A stretch of 64,000 nucleotides of DNA from Phycisphaerae bacterium (lineage in GTDB: Bacteria; Planctomycetota; Phycisphaerae; Sedimentisphaerales; UBA12454), in NCBI GenBank assembly GCA_041652575.1, contig JBAZHC010000011.1:1-64000 (forward strand), written 5' to 3'. The translations under genes were made by a program, and so were the position numbers. Position 1 is the first letter of the stretch; the number at the start of each line of letters is the position of its first letter. A model generated the notes under the pieces. The model searched no databases and was not told where the DNA came from. It was given only the letters and a program-made list of their open reading frames with translations. Shown in pieces: positions 32,893-41,878 of this stretch.

Positions 32893-33741
32893 ATGGCAAA
32901 ACAAGCAAAATCACAATGGGACGGCTTCAGTTTAACGCCGCGGCGGGAAATGCCCGCGGGGCTGTGGATAAAGTGCCCCGGCTGCGAAAAACTGCTATTC
33001 AAAAAGGCCGTCGTTGAAAATCTCGACGTATGTCCGGAATGCAGCTACCATTTCCGTATCGGGGCGGCGGAAAGAATCAAATATCTCGTCGATGAAGGCT
33101 CATTCGAAGAGTTCCTGACCGAAATGGTTACCGCTGACCCGCTGAATTTCACGTTCAGGGGCACCACCTATAAGGAACGCGCCAAGGCATCCGAAAAGGC
33201 CGCGGCGGGCAAAGAGGCTATGCTTGTCGGCAAGGCGTTCGTTAAAGGCAGGCCGATTATGCTGGCGGTAATGGATTTCAATTATCTCGGCGGCTCGATG
33301 GGCGCGGTTGTCGGCGAAAAACTGAGCGCGGCAATCGAAAAGGCGATAGAAGAGACGCTTCCGCTTGTCGTGGTCAGCTCGACCGGCGGAGCGAGAATGC
33401 ACGAAGGCGTGGTTTCGCTGGCACAAATGGCTAAAACCAGCGCCGCTTTGGCGAGATTAGACGATAGCGGCGGGCTTTTCATATCGGTTCTGACCGACCC
33501 GACGACGGGCGGAGTTACGGCGAGTTTCGCGATGCTGGGCGATGTTATCATAGCCGAGCCGGGCGCTTTAATTGGTTTTGCAGGGCCAAGGACGATTTAC
33601 GAGACGATTAAGGTCGAACTGCCGGAGGGGTTTCAAAGGGCCGAATTCCTGCTCGAACACGGGTTTGTCGATATGATTGTGCATCGCAAGGACTTACGAA
33701 GCGAAATCGCAAGGCTAATCGACTACTGCTGCAAGAAATAA
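32893..33741 (+). CDS. accD: Acetyl-CoA carboxylase carboxyltransferase subunit beta
   Basis: A 282-residue subunit that, with AccA, transfers the carboxyl group from biotin to acetyl-CoA in fatty-acid synthesis. A four-Cys zinc ribbon (C28, C31, C47, C50) is followed by the crotonase-like carboxyltransferase domain with MDFNYLGGSMG, VVSSTGGARMHEG, LTDPTTGGVTASFA and GFAGPRTIYET. Length is normal. An AGGGAACA sequence, part of a dispersed GCGGGAATGACAGGGA repeat, lies just before the ATG and may serve as ribosome-binding site. Confidence 0.95.
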   Translation: MAKQAKSQWDGFSLTPRREMPAGLWIKCPGCEKLLFKKAVVENLDVCPECSYHFRIGAAERIKYLVDEGSFEEFLTEMVTADPLNFTFRGTTYKERAKASEKAAAGKEAMLVGKAFVKGRPIMLAVMDFNYLGGSMGAVVGEKLSAAIEKAIEETLPLVVVSSTGGARMHEGVVSLAQMAKTSAALARLDDSGGLFISVLTDPTTGGVTASFAMLGDVIIAEPGALIGFAGPRTIYETIKVELPEGFQRAEFLLEHGFVDMIVHRKDLRSEIARLIDYCCKK

Positions 33742-33785
33742 GCACCGACCGACACAGACGAAAACACTGACTAACACGGACAAAT
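33742..33785. repeat. Dispersed ACACGGAC/ACACTGAC repeat
   Basis: CACCGACCGACACAGACG followed by AACACTGACTAACACGGAC. It is the inverse of the CAGTGT/CCGTGT family at 4867 and 16624. Confidence 0.6.
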
Positions 33786-33802
33786 TCGTCAAAAATCAGA
33801 CT

Positions 33803-33830
33803 TTGCAAACCGTAATTTTCAGCGTATAAT
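33803..33830 (+). promoter_or_regulatory. Promoter of hisC, predicting a near-leaderless mRNA
   Basis: TTGCAA (33803-33808), a 16-nt spacer and perfect TATAAT (33825-33830). The hisC ATG is only 9 nt after the -10 box, and no Shine-Dalgarno is present. Confidence 0.65.
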
Positions 33831-33839
33831 TCCCTGTCT

Positions 33840-34895
33840 ATGAGTTATTTTCGCGAAAATATAGAAAAAATGGCCGGTTACGAGCCGGGGTTCCAGCCGA
33901 GCAGCGCCAACGTGGTCAAGCTCAATACCAATGAAAATCCATATCCGCCGAGTCCGAAGGTAATCGAGGCGATAAAAAATATAACCGCTGAGCAAATCCG
34001 CAAATATCCGCAGCCGCTGGGCGATAGTTTCAGAGAAGCGGCGGCGAAAGTGCTCGGCGTCAAACCGGAAAATATTATCTGCGCAAACGGCGGAGACGAT
34101 TTGCTGAATATGGCGATAAGAGCATTCTGCGATGAGAGCCGCCCTGTCGCTTATCCGACACCGACATATTCGCTTTACCCGGAACTGGCGAGGATACAAA
34201 ATTGCCCTATTATCGAAATTCCATTCGACAGCGAATTCAATCTGCCGGCAAAACTCGCATCGACCGGCGCGGCACTGACAATCGTATGCAATCCAAACGC
34301 ACCGAGCGGAACATTCATTCCGAAAAAAGAACTTATTCAGCTTGCCGAGGAACTTAACGGAAAAGGCGTTTTGCTGATTGACGAGGCTTATGTCGATTTC
34401 GCCGAAGACAACTGCCTCGAGCTTGTGAAAAAATTCGACAATGTAATTATCCTGAGGTCGATGAGCAAAGGCTATTCGCTTGCGGGAATGAGGTTCGGAT
34501 TCGGTATCGCAAATGAAAACCTGATAAAGGGCCTGTTGAAGGTCAAGGATTCGTATAATGTCGATGCCGTGTCAATCGCGGCGGCGACGGCGGCAATCGA
34601 AGACCAGCAGTATTTCAGGAATAACGTTGGGAAAGTCAAAATCGAAAGAAAAATACTGACTGAAAAATTAATCGAACTCGGATTCGAGGTGCAGGCGAGC
34701 CAGTCGAATTTTGTTTTCGCAAAACCATCAAAAGCAAGAGCTATCGATATCTATGAAAAACTCAGGGATAAAGATATATATGTCCGGTACTGGGCATATT
34801 CGGATATTAAGGATAAGCTGAGAATTACGGCGGGAACTACCGGGCAGACTAAAATACTCATTGACGCATTAAATATAATTTTAGCCGAGGGATAA
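33840..34895 (+). CDS. hisC: Histidinol-phosphate aminotransferase
   Basis: A 351-residue PLP-dependent aminotransferase of histidine synthesis. Motifs are KLNTNENPYPPSP (about 21-33), ICANGGDDLL, CNPNAPSGTF, LIDEAYVDFAE and the PLP lysine in RSMSKGYSLAGMRFG (about Lys210). Length matches the family. It opens a hisC-hisB-ispF run; hisB begins 3 bp after its stop. The promoter's -10 box lies 9 nt before the ATG. Confidence 0.94.
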   Translation: MSYFRENIEKMAGYEPGFQPSSANVVKLNTNENPYPPSPKVIEAIKNITAEQIRKYPQPLGDSFREAAAKVLGVKPENIICANGGDDLLNMAIRAFCDESRPVAYPTPTYSLYPELARIQNCPIIEIPFDSEFNLPAKLASTGAALTIVCNPNAPSGTFIPKKELIQLAEELNGKGVLLIDEAYVDFAEDNCLELVKKFDNVIILRSMSKGYSLAGMRFGFGIANENLIKGLLKVKDSYNVDAVSIAAATAAIEDQQYFRNNVGKVKIERKILTEKLIELGFEVQASQSNFVFAKPSKARAIDIYEKLRDKDIYVRYWAYSDIKDKLRITAGTTGQTKILIDALNIILAEG

Positions 34896-34898
34896 AAA

Positions 34899-35483
34899 AT
34901 GGCTGACAGAAAAGCGAAAATAACAAGGAAGACAAAAGAAACGGATATTCTGCTGCAAATCAACCTTGACGGCGAAGGCAAATACGAAATCGATACCGGC
35001 ATAGGGTTCCTGGACCATATGCTCAGTCACCTTAGCAAACACAGCAAAATCGATATGACGCTGAAGGCAAAAGGCGACCTCGAAGTCGACCAGCATCATA
35101 CGGTCGAAGACGTCGCGATATGCCTGGGCGAGGCGATTGTGCAGGCGCTGGGCGATAAGAAAGGCATCGCACGCTACGGCAACAGCGCGGTGCCGATGGA
35201 AGACGCACTGGCGAATATAGCGCTGGATTTGTCGGGCAGGCCCTTCTGCGTTTATAACGTCGAATACAGAACGGAAAAGGTCGGCGATTTCGATGTGGAA
35301 TGCATAGAAGAGCTGCTGAGAAGTTTCGCCAATCACGGCAAATTCAATCTGCATATAACCGTACCGCACGGCACTAACAGCCATCATATCGCAGAGGCGA
35401 TATTCAAAGCACTTGGACAGGCGATGGGGCAATCGGTTAAAATTACCGGAAAAGATATTCCAAGCACAAAGGGTTCGCTGTGA
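34899..35483 (+). CDS. hisB: Imidazoleglycerol-phosphate dehydratase
   Basis: A 194-residue monofunctional IGPD, the sixth step of histidine synthesis. Metal-binding signatures are IDTGIGFLDHMLSHLSKH (about 35-52), DLEVDQHHTVEDVAI and HGTNSHHIAEAIFKALG. There is no histidinol phosphatase domain. Its stop overlaps the GTG start of ispF by 4 bp, so the two are translationally coupled although they serve different pathways. Confidence 0.95.
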   Translation: MADRKAKITRKTKETDILLQINLDGEGKYEIDTGIGFLDHMLSHLSKHSKIDMTLKAKGDLEVDQHHTVEDVAICLGEAIVQALGDKKGIARYGNSAVPMEDALANIALDLSGRPFCVYNVEYRTEKVGDFDVECIEELLRSFANHGKFNLHITVPHGTNSHHIAEAIFKALGQAMGQSVKITGKDIPSTKGSL

Positions 35484-35992
35484 ACGGCGATATAAATTAC
35501 GAATACAGAACGGGCATCGGCACCGATATTCACCGGCTCGTCGAAGGCAGAGCATTGAAACTGGGCGGCATAGTTATTCCTTACGAAAAAGGACTGCTGG
35601 CCCACAGCGACGGCGACGTCGCGCTGCACGCGATGATAGACGCAATAGCGGGAGCGGCGGGACTTGGCGATGTCGGAATGCTGTTTCCCGACAGCGACCC
35701 GCAATTTAAAGATATCGACAGCAAAGAACTTGTGCTGAAAGTCAAGGATTACATCGCGGCGAAAAACTGGGAAGTGGTAAATATCGATATTATTGTCAAC
35801 GCCGAGGAGCCGAAACTTGGGCCGTATAAAATGCAGATGAAAAGATGCATCGCCAGCCTTTTGGGAATCGATTTCCTTAATGTCAATGTAAAGGCAAAGA
35901 CAAACGAAGGTCTCGGCGAAATAGGAACAGGACTGGCGATATCGGCGATAGCGACAGTGTTACTCAGAAGAAGATTAAAAAGAACGTTATAA
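35480..35992 (+). CDS. ispF: 2-C-methyl-D-erythritol 2,4-cyclodiphosphate synthase
   Basis: A 170-residue enzyme of the MEP isoprenoid pathway. Metal and substrate residues lie in GIGTDIHRLVEGR (D and H ligands), AHSDGDVALHAMIDAI and GMLFPDSDP, with a late KAKTNEGLGEIGTG. The start is GTG inside the end of hisB. Another MEP gene, dxr, lies at 60656-61840. Confidence 0.95.
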   Translation: MNGDINYEYRTGIGTDIHRLVEGRALKLGGIVIPYEKGLLAHSDGDVALHAMIDAIAGAAGLGDVGMLFPDSDPQFKDIDSKELVLKVKDYIAAKNWEVVNIDIIVNAEEPKLGPYKMQMKRCIASLLGIDFLNVNVKAKTNEGLGEIGTGLAISAIATVLLRRRLKRTL

Positions 35993-35993
35993 G

Positions 35994-36085
35994 GGCATAG
36001 GGGACAGGGTATAGGGTATAGACAACAATTCGTCGCCGTTTCGGTGACGGCTAAACCCTATCCCCTAAACCCTGTACCCTTAAAG
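35994..36085. repeat. Long imperfect hairpin made of GGGTATAG repeats before cysS
   Basis: The left part (AGGGGACAGGGTATAGGG, then TATAG) pairs imperfectly with the right part (CTAAACCCTATCCCCTAAA, then CCCTGTACCC). A GTCGCCG/CGGTGAC stem sits at the tip. The same GGGTATAG motif follows pgk and occurs near 22700. The right arm ends just before the AAAGGA ribosome-binding site of cysS. Confidence 0.75.
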
Positions 36086-36093
36086 GAAAATAA

Positions 36094-37524
36094 ATGGAAT
36101 TGAAACTTTATAATACTTTAACGCGAAAAACAGAAGAATTCGTGCCGATGCAGCAAGGCAAAGTCGGGATGTACAGTTGCGGGCCGACGGTGTATTCGCA
36201 TCCGCATATCGGAAATTTCAGAAGCTTTCTCGTCGCGGATTTATTAAAGCGGTTCCTCGAATTCAAAGGATTCAAGGTAACTCATATTATGAATATCACG
36301 GATGTCGGACATCTGGTCGATGACGCTGACGAAGGGGCCGACAAACTGGAAGAGGCGGCGAAAAAACAGAAAAAAGACCCGCTGGAAATTGCGAAATTCT
36401 ATACAGACTCATTTCTGCAGGCGAGCAAACTACTTAATATAAAACCGCCGAATAAATACCCAAAGGCGACAGAGCATATCAATGAAATGATTGGCATAAT
36501 CAAGATTCTCATCGACAAGGGTTTCGCTTACGTTGTCGGCAATAACGTTTATTACGATGTTATGAAGTTCGCCAATTACGGGCAGCTTTCCGGTAATACG
36601 CTCGAAGATGTCAACGCAGGGGCGAGAATAGAAGTTAATCAGGAAAAGAAAAATCCGCAGGACTTCGCACTCTGGAAGCACGATACCAAACACTTACAGC
36701 AGTGGGACAGCCCATGGGGCAGAGGATTTCCCGGCTGGCACATCGAATGCTCGGCGATGAGCTCGAAATATCTCGGCGCCGAATTCGATATTCATACCGG
36801 CGGAGAAGATAATATTTTCCCGCATCACGAATGCGAAATCGCGCAGTCCGAAGCGGCGAGCGGCAAAAAATTCGTTCACTACTGGCTGCATACGAGATTT
36901 TTGATGTTCGACGGCGAAAAAATGTCAAAATCCAAGGGCAATCTTTACACGATTCCGGAACTTATCGAAAAGGGATTCAGGAAAAACGCGATTCGATACT
37001 CGCTTATCTCCTCGCATTACAGGCAAAACTACAATTTTACGTTCGATGGAATAAAAGCCGCTCAGCAGGCGATAGATAAAATACAGCAATGCGTCCTTCG
37101 GCTGACAGATTTGCAGAAAACCGGCAAGGCCGGCGAAATCAGAAGGCAGTTTAAAGATTTATCCTTCAATTGCCTGACTGAATTCGACGCGGCACTTTCC
37201 GACGATTTGAATATTTCAAAGTCGCTGGCGGTTTGCTTCGATTTTATACGGGAAGCCAACAAGGCCGAAGATCTGAATTCGACAGAAGCCGCTGCCCTGC
37301 TGGATACAATAAATAAACTCGATTCGGTACTCGGCGTTCTCGAAGCAGACGAAACCGAGGTGCCGGAAAATATAAAGGAACTCGCTGAAAAAAGAAAAGC
37401 AGCTAAATTAAGTAAGGATTGGAAAACGGCTGACGCTGTGCGGGCGGAAATTACGGCACAGGGCTGGACTGTCGAAGATACTCCCGGCGGAGGATATAGA
37501 ATAAAACGCGGGGAGGAAGCGTAA
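36094..37524 (+). CDS. cysS: Cysteinyl-tRNA synthetase
   Basis: A 476-residue class I aminoacyl-tRNA synthetase. It has the zinc Cys in YSCGPTVYSHPHIGNFRSF with the HIGH-like HIGN, HIECSAMSSKYLG and FPHHECEIAQSEA for further zinc ligands, and EKMSKSKGN (KMSKS). The C-terminal DALR-like helices end at GYRIKRGEE. Length is standard. Its last base is shared with the ruvC start codon (TAATG). Confidence 0.96.
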   Translation: MELKLYNTLTRKTEEFVPMQQGKVGMYSCGPTVYSHPHIGNFRSFLVADLLKRFLEFKGFKVTHIMNITDVGHLVDDADEGADKLEEAAKKQKKDPLEIAKFYTDSFLQASKLLNIKPPNKYPKATEHINEMIGIIKILIDKGFAYVVGNNVYYDVMKFANYGQLSGNTLEDVNAGARIEVNQEKKNPQDFALWKHDTKHLQQWDSPWGRGFPGWHIECSAMSSKYLGAEFDIHTGGEDNIFPHHECEIAQSEAASGKKFVHYWLHTRFLMFDGEKMSKSKGNLYTIPELIEKGFRKNAIRYSLISSHYRQNYNFTFDGIKAAQQAIDKIQQCVLRLTDLQKTGKAGEIRRQFKDLSFNCLTEFDAALSDDLNISKSLAVCFDFIREANKAEDLNSTEAAALLDTINKLDSVLGVLEADETEVPENIKELAEKRKAAKLSKDWKTADAVRAEITAQGWTVEDTPGGGYRIKRGEEA

Positions 37525-37994
37525 TGAAGATTCTCGGCATCGACCCTGGTTTGCAGATTTGCGGATATGCCGTGATTGAAGCTGACAGGAACAATATGAA
37601 GCTGCTCGAGGCGGGAGTTTGCCGAACGAATACGAAACTGCCGATTGAGAAAAGACTGGTGCAGATAGCACAGGATATAAAATCATTGCTCGAAAAATTC
37701 GACCCTGCCTGTATGGCGGTTGAAGAATTATATTCGCATTATGCCCATCCCAAAACCTCAATCTTGATGGGACACGCAAGAGGTGTTATACTTGCCTGTG
37801 CCTGCGAAAACGGCACGGAAGTAAAGAGCTTTGCGGCGACGAAAATAAAGAAGTCGCTGACGGGCAACGGAAGAGCATCGAAACTTCAGATGCAAAGAAG
37901 CATTAAGAGCCTGCTGGGCCTTGCGAAGATGCCGGAGCCTGCGGATGTGGCGGACGCTATCGCGGCGGCACTTTGCTGTGCCAATTCGATTTGA
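37524..37994 (+). CDS. ruvC: Holliday junction resolvase RuvC
   Basis: A 156-residue RNase H-fold resolvase. Catalytic acidic residues are seen in ILGIDPGLQICGYAVIE (first Asp), MAVEELYSHYAHPKTSILMG (Glu) and PADVADAIAAALC (last Asp). Length is normal for RuvC. It overlaps cysS by one base. The ruvAB genes follow after one unrelated gene. Confidence 0.94.
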   Translation: MKILGIDPGLQICGYAVIEADRNNMKLLEAGVCRTNTKLPIEKRLVQIAQDIKSLLEKFDPACMAVEELYSHYAHPKTSILMGHARGVILACACENGTEVKSFAATKIKKSLTGNGRASKLQMQRSIKSLLGLAKMPEPADVADAIAAALCCANSI

Positions 37995-38023
37995 GGCAGG
38001 AACATCGCTGATAAAGGGATTTT

Positions 38024-39208
38024 ATGAAGAAACAAGTTGACAAAAAAGCGGGATTTTCAACCACGGCTGTGCACGCCGGCGAAATCCGTTATAACGAATA
38101 CGGCTCAATAACCACGCCGATTGTTCAGACGTCCACATTTATTTTCAAAAACATCGACGAAATAAAACAGCTTGCCGCAGGCGTCAAAGACAGATTCGAA
38201 TACGGCCGCTACGGGAATCCCACACAGGTCGCGGCCGAGCGGAAACTTGCGGCACTGGAAAACGCCGAGGACGCCGTGCTGTTTTCAACCGGAATGAGCG
38301 CGATAACAACCACGCTTTTCGCACTGCTGAAATCCGGCGACCATATCATAATAACCGATGACGCATACAAGCGAACGCTCGACTTCTGCCTGAGATGCCT
38401 TGAAAGATTCAACATCGGCTGTACGGTAATCAAAATGGGCGACTATGAAGCGATAGAAAACGCGATAAAGCCCAATACGAAGATTTTTTTCTCGGAGTCT
38501 CCGACAAATCCATATCTGAATATAATGGATTTGGACCGGCTGATGGGCATTTTCAAAGGGAAAGGCATTCTCGTCATATCGGACAGCACTTTCGCAACGC
38601 CTTACAACCAGAAACCATTGGAATACGGAATAGATTTAGTCATACACAGCGCGACTAAATATCTCGGCGGACATAACGACCTGCTCAGCGGCGTGGTGCT
38701 CGGAAGAAAAGAACTGACCGGCACTATTCGGGACTATCTCAAGATAACCGGCGGATGCATCGACCCGCATTCATCATACTTTTTAATCCGCGGCCTGAAA
38801 ACTTTCGAGCTTCGTATGCAGCGGCATAACGAGAACGGGCAAAAAATCGCCGAGTTCCTCGAAAACCATCCGAAAGTAGAAAAGGTATATTATCCGGGTC
38901 TGCCGAGCCATCAGCATTATAAAATAGCGAAAAAACAGATGAAAGGATTCGGCGGAGTCGTTACATTCGAAGTGAAAGACGACGTAACTTGCGCACTCGA
39001 ATTTTTGAGCAGGCTGAAAATTATCTGTATCGGGCCGAGCCTTGGCGGCGTCGAATCGCTGATTACGCATCCGGCTACGATAAGCTATTACGGCATAAGC
39101 AGGGAAGAGCGTTTGGCACTGGGCATCAAGGACGGACTTATACGGCTTTCAATTGGAATTGAAAACGCCGAAGATATTATAGAAGACCTGAATCAGGCAT
39201 TGGCGTGA
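38024..39208 (+). CDS. Trans-sulfuration PLP enzyme (cystathionine gamma-synthase/lyase family)
   Basis: A 394-residue Cys/Met-metabolism PLP enzyme. Motifs are FSTTAVHAGE near the N-terminus, YGRYGNPTQVAAERKLAALE, VLFSTGMSAITTTLFALLK, the PLP lysine in VIHSATKYLGGHNDLLSGVV, and SLGGVESLITHPATISY. Whether it is a cystathionine gamma-synthase, a beta/gamma-lyase or a sulfhydrylase cannot be told from these motifs. It separates ruvC from ruvAB and ends 6 bp before ruvA. Confidence 0.88.
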   Translation: MKKQVDKKAGFSTTAVHAGEIRYNEYGSITTPIVQTSTFIFKNIDEIKQLAAGVKDRFEYGRYGNPTQVAAERKLAALENAEDAVLFSTGMSAITTTLFALLKSGDHIIITDDAYKRTLDFCLRCLERFNIGCTVIKMGDYEAIENAIKPNTKIFFSESPTNPYLNIMDLDRLMGIFKGKGILVISDSTFATPYNQKPLEYGIDLVIHSATKYLGGHNDLLSGVVLGRKELTGTIRDYLKITGGCIDPHSSYFLIRGLKTFELRMQRHNENGQKIAEFLENHPKVEKVYYPGLPSHQHYKIAKKQMKGFGGVVTFEVKDDVTCALEFLSRLKIICIGPSLGGVESLITHPATISYYGISREERLALGIKDGLIRLSIGIENAEDIIEDLNQALA

Positions 39209-39214
39209 TAATAT

Positions 39215-39847
39215 ATGATAGCACAAATTGAAGGAAAACTCGTTCAACTGGACAGCGACAAGGCATTGGTGCAGGTCGGACAAATCTGCTACGAGGTGCT
39301 TGTGCCGGGCTATCTGGCAAGTCTGCTTGGAAGCAGAATCGGACAGGACATTATCCTTTCCACGATGGAATATTACGAAGGAACGCCCGGCGGCGGAAAT
39401 CTCGTACCGCAAATGGTCGGGTTTGTGAGTACAGGCGAAAAAGATTTTTTCAAGAGATATACGAGCGTAAAAGGCATCGGGATAAAAAAAGGTCTCAAGT
39501 CGCTTGCCCTGCCGATAGCGACCGTCGCGGCGGCTGTCGAAGGCGGCGATGAAAAAACGCTGACCGCCCTGCCGGGTATCGGCAAGAGACTGGCCCAGCA
39601 TATAATCGCCGAGCTTAAAGGCAAACTGACAGGCTTTGCGGCAGGAGCCGAACCTGCACAAGCAAAAGAAGAGACAGCTTTCGCAGGGTTCCAGATTGAG
39701 GCACTTGAAATTCTTATCGCATGGGGCGAAAAACGAAACGAAGCGGCTGAACTTATCAATATGGCGTGCAGAAAACATCCGAACATTAAATCGGCAGAAG
39801 AACTCGTGCCGCTGGTTTACAGAATAAAACAGGGAATTGAGGTTTAA
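39215..39847 (+). CDS. ruvA: Holliday junction helicase subunit RuvA
   Basis: A 210-residue protein that binds four-way junctions and loads RuvB. The N-terminal OB fold starts MIAQIEGKLVQLDSDKALVQ. The helix-hairpin-helix pair has KDFFKRYTSVKGIGIKKGLK and TALPGIGKRLAQHIIAELKG. The C-terminal RuvB-binding domain follows. It ends 2 bp before ruvB. Confidence 0.92.
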   Translation: MIAQIEGKLVQLDSDKALVQVGQICYEVLVPGYLASLLGSRIGQDIILSTMEYYEGTPGGGNLVPQMVGFVSTGEKDFFKRYTSVKGIGIKKGLKSLALPIATVAAAVEGGDEKTLTALPGIGKRLAQHIIAELKGKLTGFAAGAEPAQAKEETAFAGFQIEALEILIAWGEKRNEAAELINMACRKHPNIKSAEELVPLVYRIKQGIEV

Positions 39848-39849
39848 CG

Positions 39850-40884
39850 ATGGCGATAGACAGGGTTTTAGACTCTGATTCGATAAATGAGCAGGAAGAA
39901 AATTTCAACGCTTCGCTGCGGCCGACGAATTTTGCGGAGTGTATCGGTCAGCAAAGTGTAAAAGAAAAACTGTCCATTGCCATTGAAGCGGCGAAAAAAA
40001 GAAACGAACCGTTAGAGCATATTCTGTTTTACGGCCCGCCGGGACTCGGCAAGACAACGCTTGCCCACGTAATCGCCAACGAAATGGACTCGAGAATAAA
40101 GACCACATCGGGACCGGCACTTGTCAAGCAAGGCGATGTAATGGGACTGCTCAGCAATGTCAATACAGGCGACATACTATTCATCGATGAAATACACCGG
40201 CTAAGCACGCCTGTCGAAGAATTTATTTACCCCGCGATGGAAGATTTCCGTGTCGATTTCACGGTCGACAGCGGTCTTCACGCAAAAACAATAAATTTCC
40301 CATTGAAGCGGTTTACACTTATCGGCGCAACAACGAGGGCGGGTCTTTTGAGCGCACCATTACGCGGCAGGTTTGGAATGCTGTATCATTTGGAATTTTA
40401 CAGCAGAGGCGAACTTGCACTGATACTTAAACGCTCGGCAAAGCTGCTGAATCTTGTCTGCCAGGACGGTACGCTTGAGCTTATCGCTTCGCGAAGCAGA
40501 GGCACGCCTCGAATCGCAAACAGACTCTTAAAAAGGGTTCGCGATTACGCGCAGGTAAAAGGCAAGGGAAAATTAACCGATGACGTGGTTACGAACGCAT
40601 TGAAGATGGAGCAGATTGACGAGCTTGGTCTTGACGAGCTTGACAGGTCGTTTTTGAGGGCTTTGGCAAACATATACAACGGCGGACCTGCGGGCATCGA
40701 GGCGCTTGCCGCTACGCTGGGCGAAGAAAAAGACACCCTCGAAGACGTTGTCGAGCCGTATTTATTACAGATAGGATTCATCCGCAGAACAAATCGGGGC
40801 AGAGAAATAACGGAACAAGCCTGTAAACATCTTGGTATCGAGCTGAAAAGAAAAAAACAGCAGGATGGAACAGAGCTTTTTTAG
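39850..40884 (+). CDS. ruvB: Holliday junction helicase motor RuvB
   Basis: A 344-residue AAA+ ATPase driving branch migration. Walker A is YGPPGLGKTTLAH (61-73), Walker B is ILFIDEIHRL, sensor 1 is TLIGATTRAGLLSAPLRGRFG, and the sensor 2/winged-helix part has RGTPRIANRLLKRVRDYAQ and QIGFIRRTNRGREIT. Length is normal. It follows ruvA directly. Confidence 0.96.
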   Translation: MAIDRVLDSDSINEQEENFNASLRPTNFAECIGQQSVKEKLSIAIEAAKKRNEPLEHILFYGPPGLGKTTLAHVIANEMDSRIKTTSGPALVKQGDVMGLLSNVNTGDILFIDEIHRLSTPVEEFIYPAMEDFRVDFTVDSGLHAKTINFPLKRFTLIGATTRAGLLSAPLRGRFGMLYHLEFYSRGELALILKRSAKLLNLVCQDGTLELIASRSRGTPRIANRLLKRVRDYAQVKGKGKLTDDVVTNALKMEQIDELGLDELDRSFLRALANIYNGGPAGIEALAATLGEEKDTLEDVVEPYLLQIGFIRRTNRGREITEQACKHLGIELKRKKQQDGTELF

Positions 40885-40919
40885 AATGAAAAAATAATTA
40901 TAATTTCGAAGGAATCAAA

Positions 40920-41873
40920 ATGAGAAAAACCGTATCGCTGATTTTATTATTTGTTTTCGTTATGCTTGCGGCGGCAGGCTGTCAGCAGCCCGCCAAGCGA
41001 ACCGGCACAAGTTCGCTGCTGAAAGACGAGCAATTAGTCGATGTTTATTACCTTGCCGGCAAACTCGGTATGAGTATATCACAGGCAACCTATGACAAAA
41101 TATCCTTTAACGATACAGTTAATACCGTAACCATTCTGCCAAAACAAAACCAGATTTATGTCAACGACAACTATATCGGGCCGCTTGGAAAAACCAAAAA
41201 AATCGACGGCCTGCTTAATATTCGCGCCTCTGCGGGAGACGAAATACAAAGCAAACTCGCAAAACCGGTCATGGAAGTGCCGGTACCGATACCGACCCCT
41301 CCGCAGCAGCCGAAAACAGCATGGCAGCTTACAGGTAAAACAATCATAATCGACCCTGGACACGGAGGCAAAGACCCCGGCGCAATAAGTTATTACGAGT
41401 ACGAAGAAAAAACTGTAAATCTTGATGTAGGTCTTGCGATTGCCGAATTGCTGCGAGACAAGGGACACAGGGTTATAATGACCCGTAACAGCGATGTGTT
41501 TATCGAACTTGAAGAGCGCGCCGCTATCGCCAACCGCAACAGGGCGGACGTTTTCATAAGTATTCACGCGGATTCATCGGCGACAAGAAGCAAAAACGGC
41601 TTTACACTCTACGTCGCACGCAGCGCCTCATCGGCATCAATCAAACTCGCCGATTCAATCGACAATTGTATGGCTCGGACAAGTATAAGCAGCAACGGTG
41701 TCAGGAAAGCAGATTACCGTGTGCTTACGCATACGAGATGCCCCGCCGTTCTGGTCGAACTCGGATACCTGTCAAACTACTGGGAGGCCAAACAGCTTAA
41801 AAATGTCGATATGCAAAAACGTCTTGCTCAGACTATCGCCGACGGCATAGCAAATTATCTCAATCGCAGATAA
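40920..41873 (+). CDS. N-acetylmuramoyl-L-alanine amidase, lipoprotein
   Basis: A 317-residue cell-wall hydrolase with a lipoprotein signal (lipobox LAAAGC, Cys at about residue 21). An N-terminal region (about 35-95) resembles a copper-amine-oxidase-like/SPOR-like small domain and is followed by a Pro-rich linker. The Amidase_3 catalytic domain has IIIDPGHGGKDPGA (zinc His), EEKTVNLDVGLAIAELL (zinc Glu), VFISIHADSS (zinc His) and AVLVELGYLSNYWE (catalytic Glu). It cleaves the amide between MurNAc and the stem peptide. An AAGGAATCAAA ribosome-binding region precedes the ATG. Confidence 0.9.
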   Translation: MRKTVSLILLFVFVMLAAAGCQQPAKRTGTSSLLKDEQLVDVYYLAGKLGMSISQATYDKISFNDTVNTVTILPKQNQIYVNDNYIGPLGKTKKIDGLLNIRASAGDEIQSKLAKPVMEVPVPIPTPPQQPKTAWQLTGKTIIIDPGHGGKDPGAISYYEYEEKTVNLDVGLAIAELLRDKGHRVIMTRNSDVFIELEERAAIANRNRADVFISIHADSSATRSKNGFTLYVARSASSASIKLADSIDNCMARTSISSNGVRKADYRVLTHTRCPAVLVELGYLSNYWEAKQLKNVDMQKRLAQTIADGIANYLNRR

Positions 41874-41878
41874 ATTTT

